Source: Actinomycetes bacterium
GTDB taxonomy: Bacteria > Actinomycetota > Coriobacteriia > Anaerosomatales > Anaerosomataceae
Assembly: GCA_021373175.1 (NCBI GenBank)
Contig: JAJFTE010000144.1
Coordinates: 1-35,354, forward strand
Length of the DNA stretch: 35,354 nt
Reading direction: 5' to 3'
A program made the position numbers and the translations under genes. The notes beneath the pieces were generated by a model. The model ran no database searches and had not been told where the DNA came from. It was given only the letters and a program-made list of their open reading frames with translations. Numbering within the stretch: position 1 is the stretch's first letter; each line of letters begins with the position of its first letter. Below are positions 30,112 through 35,354 of this stretch, in pieces.

Positions 30112-31464
30112 ATGGCTTCCAGGTCGCTTCAGATCACCCGCATCGTTCTCAAGCACCAGATCGCCGCTCTTCCTGCCGCACGGTTCGGTTTCGCCCCCGG
30201 AACGCTGCGTCGGGCAGCATTCGCGCGTGGTTGGCGACGGGCGTTCGAAGAGCTTGGTCCGGCCTTCATCAAGCTCGGGCAGCTCATCTCGGTACGCCCG
30301 GACGAGTTCTCCGGCGAGCTTGTCGCCGAGATGCAATCGATGCAAGACGCGGTACCTCCGCTTCCGGTCGCCGCTATTCGGGCAGTGATCCGCGAGGAGT
30401 TCGCGCGCGAGCCCGAGGAGCTGTGGGCGACCTTCGATGACGACCCTGTCGCTTCGGCATCGATCGCGCAGGTGCATCGCGCAACGCTCGCGCACGTATA
30501 CAAGCCGGTGTGGGGAAGCGAGATGGCCGCGGGCACACTCCTCGCCATCAAGGTCGTGCGGCCTGGAGCAGCCGAGTCGATCCGGGCCGATATCGCGATC
30601 GCCCGCCGGCTGGCCGAGCGCGTGGGCGCGCTCACGCGCCGCTTCGACCCTGTCGCCTTGCTCGATGAGTTCGCCACGACGGTCGATCGAGAACTCGACC
30701 TTCGACAGGAAGGCCGCTTCGCGGACCGGTTCACCTTCGATTTTCGCGACGACCCGAAGATCGTCGCACCTCGCATCGTATGGCCGACGACCACTCCGCG
30801 GGTGCTGGCGATGGAGTTCATGACGGGTTGGCGGCTCTCTGATCTCGATGACGCCCATGCGGCGGGCGTGGACTGCTTCGGCCTCGCCGTCCATGGAGCG
30901 ACCGCGTTCATGCGGCAGGTGTTCGTCTACGGGCGCTACCACGCGGACCTGCATCCGGCGAATCTGTTCGTGACGCCAGACAACACGATCGCGTACCTTG
31001 ACTTCGGCATCGTTGGGTATCTCACGCCCGAAGAGCGGCTCAACATCACGCAGGTGATGGCAGCTCTCGTTTACCGCGATCCGGACCGGGCGCTCACGTA
31101 CTCGGCAAAGCTGGGTGTAGAGGTGCCGCCTGAGAGCGTGACGGCGGTGCGCAAGGGCCTCGGGGAGCTGCTCGATGGCACGTACCGCGATGACGGCACG
31201 CGGGACTTCGCGATCTTCGGGCTGGGATTCCTGAAACTGCTCGGTCAGCACAAGATCGCTGTGCCAAGCGGGTACGGGCTACTCATCAAGTCGCTCGCGA
31301 CTGTCGAGGGGGTCTCCCGGGCGCTCTATCCGCAGGTCGACATCATCGCTACGGCGCAGCCGTTCACGACGCGAGTGCTGGGAAAGGCGTTCGCCGATCC
31401 GGCCAGACTCTACGAGCGGATGCCGATCGCGGTGCGTGCGGCGCTGCGAGAGATCGTCGCGTAA
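30112..31464 (+). CDS. UbiB/ABC1-family protein kinase-like ATPase
   Basis: 450 residues from ATG 30112; upstream codons in this frame belong to the previous gene region. ABC1 signatures: FIKLGQLISVRPDEF near residue 51 (KxGQ motif), PVASASIAQVHRA near 112 (the Ala-rich nucleotide loop), LLAIKVVRPGA with the lysine, DRELDLRQEGRFA, HADLHPANLFV near 277 and YLDFGIVGYL (D297 in DFG). UbiB proteins are ATPases needed for ubiquinone or other isoprenoid-lipid handling. Most have two C-terminal membrane helices; here the protein ends soon after RLYERMPIAVRAALREIVA, with no clear hydrophobic pair, so it may be soluble or peripheral. No quinone genes are in view, so its lipid partner is unknown. Confidence 0.85.
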   Translation: MASRSLQITRIVLKHQIAALPAARFGFAPGTLRRAAFARGWRRAFEELGPAFIKLGQLISVRPDEFSGELVAEMQSMQDAVPPLPVAAIRAVIREEFAREPEELWATFDDDPVASASIAQVHRATLAHVYKPVWGSEMAAGTLLAIKVVRPGAAESIRADIAIARRLAERVGALTRRFDPVALLDEFATTVDRELDLRQEGRFADRFTFDFRDDPKIVAPRIVWPTTTPRVLAMEFMTGWRLSDLDDAHAAGVDCFGLAVHGATAFMRQVFVYGRYHADLHPANLFVTPDNTIAYLDFGIVGYLTPEERLNITQVMAALVYRDPDRALTYSAKLGVEVPPESVTAVRKGLGELLDGTYRDDGTRDFAIFGLGFLKLLGQHKIAVPSGYGLLIKSLATVEGVSRALYPQVDIIATAQPFTTRVLGKAFADPARLYERMPIAVRAALREIVA

Positions 31465-31467
31465 CGC

Positions 31468-32292
31468 TTAGGTGACCGGCGACGATCTGTCAGGCGTCGC
31501 AAGCAGATCGTTGAGGCTGCCGGAACGGTAGCCGTCGAGGTCCTGCGCCACGAACGTGAAGCCAGCGTTCTTGATCGCGAGCGCCACCTGGTCGCGGAGC
31601 TCCCATGCGCGCTCCATCTCGTCGGGGCCGACCTCAAGCCGCGCGACCTCGCCGTGCGAGCGCACGCGGAACTGACGCAGGCCTAGCTCGCGCAGCTCGG
31701 CCTCGGCACGGCGAACGCGCTCGAGCCCCTCGTCGGTGATGGGCACGCCGTAGGGGAATCGGCTTGCGAGGCAGGCCATCGACGGCTTGTCCCATGTCGG
31801 AAGGTCGAGCATGTGGGACAGCTCGCGGATCTCGGCCTTATGAAGGCCGACTTCGAGCAACGGGCTTACGACCCCATACTCGACCGCCGCCTTGCGACCC
31901 GGCCGATGGTCAGCGACGTCGTCGGCGTTACTGCCGTCGAGCACCCACTTGATCCCGCGGGCGTTCGCGACCGTGCGAAACAGTCCGAACATCTCCGACT
32001 TGCAGTAGTAGCAGCGATCAGGAGGGTTGAGGAGGAAACGTGGGTCGGAGAGCTCGTACGTGTCCACTTCGTGCAGCCGGAAGCCGAGCTGAGCCGCAGT
32101 CCTTCGCGCGTCTTCGACCTCGTTGGCAGTGCGGACGTCCGAGGTCGCGAGCAGGGCGAGGCAGTTTTCGCCGAGTACCGCGTGCGCTGCGAAGGCGACG
32201 AGCGTGGAGTCGACCCCACCTGAGTATGCGACGAGCGCACTGCCCAGATTGGCGAGACGGTTCCTCAGACTGTCGTACTTGCGAGCGAGCAC
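31468..32292 (-). CDS. larE: LarE-type ATP-dependent sulfur transferase, three-cysteine form
   Basis: 274 residues from a GTG with AGGGGA upstream; this start gives the usual LarE length, longer starts do not. The PP-loop is AYSGGVDST (residues 22-30). Cysteines C94 and C97 (RCYYCKS) and C174 (DKPSMACLASR) are all present. LarE adds sulfur to the nickel-pincer cofactor precursor used by lactate racemase-type enzymes. The single-cysteine form gives up its own sulfur; forms with these three cysteines bind a [4Fe-4S] cluster and can act repeatedly (Thermotoga LarE). This protein fits the second type. No larB, larC or larA lies in the window. It is divergent from the acetyl-CoA synthetase gene. 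Confidence 0.88.
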   Translation of the reverse strand: MLARKYDSLRNRLANLGSALVAYSGGVDSTLVAFAAHAVLGENCLALLATSDVRTANEVEDARRTAAQLGFRLHEVDTYELSDPRFLLNPPDRCYYCKSEMFGLFRTVANARGIKWVLDGSNADDVADHRPGRKAAVEYGVVSPLLEVGLHKAEIRELSHMLDLPTWDKPSMACLASRFPYGVPITDEGLERVRRAEAELRELGLRQFRVRSHGEVARLEVGPDEMERAWELRDQVALAIKNAGFTFVAQDLDGYRSGSLNDLLATPDRSSPVT

Positions 32293-32403
32293 GCATTCCC
32301 CTGACCATGCGAATGAGGCAACCTTCATCGTGCCACGTCGGCAGCGAGCTTTGTAGTGCTGAAACGGGAAAAGACCGAGCAAGCCGACGAACGGAGGTTA
32401 CGC

Positions 32404-34401
32404 ATGCCCGACGAGCAGCTGGACCGTGGCATCGAGGCGCTGAGCGGTGAGGGCAGGATCGTGGCACCGCGCGTGGATTTTGCTGAGAAGGCCGTCATCC
32501 CGGGGCGAGACGCATACGCCGAGATGTATCGTCGTTCTCTGGAGGACCCGGACGGGTTCTGGGGCGATGTCGCGCGAGAGAAGCTCGCGTGGATGACGCC
32601 GTTTACGACGGTGCACGCTGGCGGTTTCGATGCGCTCGACTACACGTGGTTCGCTGGCGGAAAGCTCAATGTCAGCGCGAACTGCCTCGACCGGCACCTC
32701 GGCACGTGGCGGCGCAACAAGGCGGCGCTCATCTGGGAGGGCGACGATGGCTCGTCCCGCACGTTCACCTATCAGCAGCTGCACTACGAGGTCTCCAAGT
32801 TCGCGAACGTGCTCAAGAAGAAGGGCATCGAGCGCGGCGACCGTGTCGCGATCTATCTGCCGATGATTCCTGAGCTCCCGATCGCCATGCTTGCCTGCGC
32901 GCGCATCGGCGCCATCCACTCGGTGGTGTTCGGCGGGTTCTCGGCAAGCGCGCTGCGCGAGCGGATCCAGGACTGCTCGGCAAAGCTGCTCATCACGTCC
33001 GACGAAGGCATTCGCGGCGGCCGCAAAGTCCCGCTCAAGGCCGCGGCAGACGAGGCGCTGTTCGAGTGCCCCAGCGTGGAGGCGTGCGTGGTCGTGAAGC
33101 GCGGTGCGGGCGACGTGGACATGGAACCGGGGCGTGACACGTGGTGGCACCAAGAGATCAGCGCGCCCGAGGTCCGCAAGGTGTGCGAGCCTGTTGCGAT
33201 GGATGCCGAGGATCCGCTTTTCATCCTGTATACCTCCGGTTCCACTGGCAAGCCGAAGGGCGTGCTGCACACGACCGCGGGCTACCTGCTCTACACCGCG
33301 CTCACGTTCAAGACGGTAATGGACTACCGCGACGAGGACGTGTACTGGTGTACCGCCGACATCGGCTGGGTGACCGGTCACAGCTATATCGTCTACGGTC
33401 CGCTTGCCGAGGGCGCGACGACGCTCATGTTCGAGGGTGTGCCCACCTATCCCGATCCTGGTCGTTTTTGGGCTGTCATCGAGAAGTACCGCGTGAACAT
33501 CTTCTACACGGCGCCAACCGCGATACGCGCCCTCATGCGTCACGGCGCTGGCTGGCCCGAGCGCTACGACCTCTCGTCGCTTCGGCTGCTTGGCACGGTC
33601 GGCGAACCCATCAACCCTGAAGTCTGGACCTGGTACCAGGACACGATCGGTCGTGGCGAGGTGCCGATCGTCGACACCTACTGGCAAACGGAGACAGGCG
33701 GCTTCCTGATCACGCCCTTCCCGGGCGCCACGCCGCTTAAGCCGGGATCGGCAAGCTGGCCGTTCTTCGGCATCGAGCCCGAGGTCGTCCGAGAGGATGG
33801 CAGCCGGGCCGAGCCGGGCGAGGGAGGCTACCTCACCGTGAAACGGCCGTGGCCCGGCATGTTGCGTGGGACCTGGGGCGACCCGGGTCACAAGCGCATG
33901 CGCGAGGTCTACTTCGAGCGCTTCCCGGGCAGCTACTTCAGCGGAGACGGCGCTCGCGTCGACGCGGACGGCGACTACTGGCTTCTCGGCCGGGTGGACG
34001 ACGTCATCAACGTGAGCGGACACCGCCTTGGCACCGCAGAGATCGAGAGCGCGCTCGTGAGCCATGACGCGGTGAGCGAGGCGGCGGTCGTCGGGTTCCC
34101 GCATCCCGTGAAGGGCGAAGGCATCCACGCCTACGTGGTCTTGCGGGACGGACAGCTGCCGGGCGACGACCTGGCGACGATCCTCAAGGGGCATGTGCGC
34201 AAGGTCATCGGGCCGATCGCACAACCGGATGTCATCCAGTTCGCGCACGATCTGCCAAAGACACGCTCGGGCAAGATCATGCGGCGGATACTGCGCAAGA
34301 TCGCTGCGGGAGAAACGGACATGGACTCGTTTGGCGATATATCGACGTTGCAGGATCCGAAGGTCGTCAAGGACCTGTTGGCCGCCGGGCCCTCTCATTG
34401 A
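32404..34401 (+). CDS. acs: Acetyl-CoA synthetase (AMP-forming)
   Basis: 665 residues from an ATG with GGAGG seven bases upstream; longer in-frame starts lack support. It makes acetyl-CoA from acetate, ATP and CoA through acetyl-AMP. Motifs: [15 protein letters not shown] (A3, from about residue 275), [29 protein letters not shown] with the tryptophan that limits the pocket to acetate, [20 protein letters not shown], and near the C-terminus [11 protein letters not shown], whose lysine (K624) is the residue regulated by acetylation in this family. The whole length fits Acs. It is transcribed alone, divergent from larE, and followed by a hairpin. Confidence 0.95.
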   Translation: MPDEQLDRGIEALSGEGRIVAPRVDFAEKAVIPGRDAYAEMYRRSLEDPDGFWGDVAREKLAWMTPFTTVHAGGFDALDYTWFAGGKLNVSANCLDRHLGTWRRNKAALIWEGDDGSSRTFTYQQLHYEVSKFANVLKKKGIERGDRVAIYLPMIPELPIAMLACARIGAIHSVVFGGFSASALRERIQDCSAKLLITSDEGIRGGRKVPLKAAADEALFECPSVEACVVVKRGAGDVDMEPGRDTWWHQEISAPEVRKVCEPVAMDAEDPLFILYTSGSTGKPKGVLHTTAGYLLYTALTFKTVMDYRDEDVYWCTADIGWVTGHSYIVYGPLAEGATTLMFEGVPTYPDPGRFWAVIEKYRVNIFYTAPTAIRALMRHGAGWPERYDLSSLRLLGTVGEPINPEVWTWYQDTIGRGEVPIVDTYWQTETGGFLITPFPGATPLKPGSASWPFFGIEPEVVREDGSRAEPGEGGYLTVKRPWPGMLRGTWGDPGHKRMREVYFERFPGSYFSGDGARVDADGDYWLLGRVDDVINVSGHRLGTAEIESALVSHDAVSEAAVVGFPHPVKGEGIHAYVVLRDGQLPGDDLATILKGHVRKVIGPIAQPDVIQFAHDLPKTRSGKIMRRILRKIAAGETDMDSFGDISTLQDPKVVKDLLAAGPSH

Positions 34402-34537
34402 CGGACTCTGAAATCGGCGCGTGTTGACCGGGAAGGTCCCGACCTCGGCGTACGCCTTCAGGGTGCCTCGCGCATGCGCCTCACCGACTTCGCTGAAGGG
34501 GTTGTCCACCGGTTTGGTCAATGTCCCGGTTTGGGAA

Positions 34538-34560
34538 GGTTCCTTGGTGCGTTAGGAACC
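34538..34560 (+). terminator. Hairpin after acs, possible terminator
   Basis: Perfect six-base stem GGTTCC (34538-34543) and GGAACC (34555-34560), followed by TGTTTG. A weak terminator candidate, 137 bases after the acs stop. The stretch 34402-34537 holds no supported gene; a minus-strand peptide frame there (TKPVDNPFSEVGEAHARG) could be a gene remnant. Confidence 0.35.
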
Positions 34561-34590
34561 TGTTTGCGATGCATTGAGATGTGATAACCT

Positions 34591-34620
34591 ACGCCGTGCG
34601 GGTTCCTTGAGACACGGCGT
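34591..34620 (+). other. Inverted repeat in the long leader of the cytochrome-like gene
   Basis: Perfect eight-base inverted repeat ACGCCGTG (34591-34598) and CACGGCGT (34613-34620) with a 14-base loop. A second six-base stem, CGTGGG (34681-34686) and CCCACG (34713-34718), follows. The region 34561-34841 has no gene and may be a structured leader; no known riboswitch was recognised. Confidence 0.4.
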
Positions 34621-34841
34621 GCTGGTAATGAGAGAGCGCTGCGAGGCCGCGCGTCGCATAGAGCGTTAGCCGAGGGTTCTCGTGGGACGGGAGACATGCG
34701 GCCATTGCACAGCCCACGGTATCTTCGCGTAGGCGTGCGGACCACGACGGCTGTGGAGGGGAGGTGGTGCCTGGCGAGATGTGACGAGCTGTCCGCTGCA
34801 CAGCGTGGAGCGGTTCAGTCCTATTCAGCCTGGAGGGGAAG

Positions 34842-35354
34842 ATGATGCACAGAACTCGTGTTCTGGCGTTTTCGTGTGCGGTGGCTCTGGCCGCGGTGTT
34901 GGCCATCCCGAGCACAGCCTTTGCTGTTCTGCAGAATGAATACGGAATGAAGTATGCAGGTCAGCAGATATGTACGTCGTGTCACGAACTATCGTATGGA
35001 GAGACCACCCACGGCCGATTCGCCAAAGTCGGCGCGGATCCCTCGGCAGACTACATGTGGCCGGCGGGACGCAACGGCGTGGGTGAGATGCTCCTGAAAT
35101 CACAGGTCGCGTTCACGCTCGGCGCTGGTACAGGGCTGCGCGAGTATCTGGTGAACAATGAAGCTGGCTCACCGGCCCCGTCGCCCGTCGAGTACACAGA
35201 GATCCAAGGCACTGATCGCTATCTGACCGCTGTCGAAGCGTCCAAGAAGTTCGGCTCGGCTGCGACGGTTGTCGTCGCGACAGGCGAGACGTTCCCGGAC
35301 GCACTGGGCGGAGCTGCGCTTGCGGGTGCCGTGAACGGCCCGCTGCTTCTCACC
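34842..35354 (+). CDS. Secreted c-type haem protein with cell-wall-binding (CWB2) repeat, 3' end outside window
   Basis: 171 residues are visible and the frame is open at the window end. The ATG follows GGAGGGG closely. Residues 1-28 are a signal peptide ending in PSTAFA. C44-H48 (CTSCH) is a haem c attachment motif, and a histidine follows at TTHGRF, a possible second ligand. After a short domain and a Pro/Ser linker (AGSPAPSPVEY), residues from about 121 match the start of a CWB2 repeat: GTDRYLTAVEASKKFG, VVVATGETFPDALGG, AGAVNGPLLLT. CWB2 repeats bind anionic cell-wall polymers in Gram-positive bacteria, usually as three copies. So this is probably a wall-attached haem protein, perhaps for electron transfer outside the membrane. 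Further haem sites may lie beyond the window. Confidence 0.8.
   Translation, partial: MMHRTRVLAFSCAVALAAVLAIPSTAFAVLQNEYGMKYAGQQICTSCHELSYGETTHGRFAKVGADPSADYMWPAGRNGVGEMLLKSQVAFTLGAGTGLREYLVNNEAGSPAPSPVEYTEIQGTDRYLTAVEASKKFGSAATVVVATGETFPDALGGAALAGAVNGPLLLT

Noticed and set aside
34402-34521. Minus-strand peptide frame TKPVDNPFSEVGEAHARG after acs
   Set aside because: It looks protein-like but runs into the antisense of acs with no proper end or recognised domain. At most a gene remnant.
34561-34841. Cyclic-di-GMP (GEMM) riboswitch before the haem/wall protein, suggested by GGCCATTGCAC and nearby stems
   Set aside because: The conserved GCAAA core and the tetraloop receptor are absent and the stems do not fit the consensus.
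1-35354. tRNA, rRNA or replication-origin features
   Set aside because: No TTCGAATC-type T-arm with matching acceptor stem, no rRNA-like stretch and no DnaA-box cluster was seen in the gene-free intervals.

Overview
The window is high-GC DNA whose gene content suggests an anaerobic actinobacterium related to Coriobacteriia (inference). The reasons are a split, ferredoxin-like glutamate synthase with an HdrBC-type partner, an alpha-type glutamine synthetase next to a GlnR-like orphan regulator, the actinobacterial order polA-rpsA-coaE-(slt)-uvrB, several apparently leaderless genes, and a secreted haem protein carrying the start of a clostridial/coriobacterial cell-wall-binding (CWB2) repeat.

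Layout. 1-440: end of a LysE-type exporter. 550-3537: an RHS/YD-repeat toxin-like island with an unknown C-terminal tip, small membrane ORFs and a displaced RHS fragment. 3636-5194: two toxin-antitoxin modules (RHH-GNAT and VapBC), each with a repeated operator. 5195-10376: promoter, candidate attenuator and a four-gene glutamate synthase operon (HdrBC-like, amidotransferase, Fe-S/FMN synthase, GXGXG) closed by a terminator. 10439-13769: MazEF, an HTH protein, a serine protease with a small partner, and a GNAT enzyme. 13861-16079: glnA and the GlnR-like regulator. 16361-24279: polA, a broken XRE regulator, rpsA, coaE, a lytic transglycosylase and uvrB. 24336-27580 (minus): glycosyltransferase, anchored hypothetical protein, MFS transporter. 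27676-29626: SmtB/ArsR regulator and a decayed metal P-type ATPase. 29760-34401: coiled-coil protein, UbiB-family kinase, LarE, acetyl-CoA synthetase. 34842-end: start of a cytochrome/CWB2 surface protein.

How it works together. The core is ammonia assimilation. glnA and the glutamate synthase operon both have a rare GAAAC-6nt-GAAAC pair in the promoter region, and a GlnR-like regulator is encoded right after glnA, so a local nitrogen regulon is likely. The synthase operon has no GltD; its first gene has two complete HdrB cysteine motifs plus two HdrC-type clusters and may supply electrons.

The most unusual single signal is an in-frame TGA replacing the first cysteine of the CxxC metal motif in the P-type ATPase, with a hairpin at bacterial SECIS spacing. 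That gene has also lost three catalytic segments, so it is probably a recent pseudogene of a possible selenoprotein. No rRNA, tRNA or CRISPR array was seen. All functional calls come from reading motifs; no database search was run.
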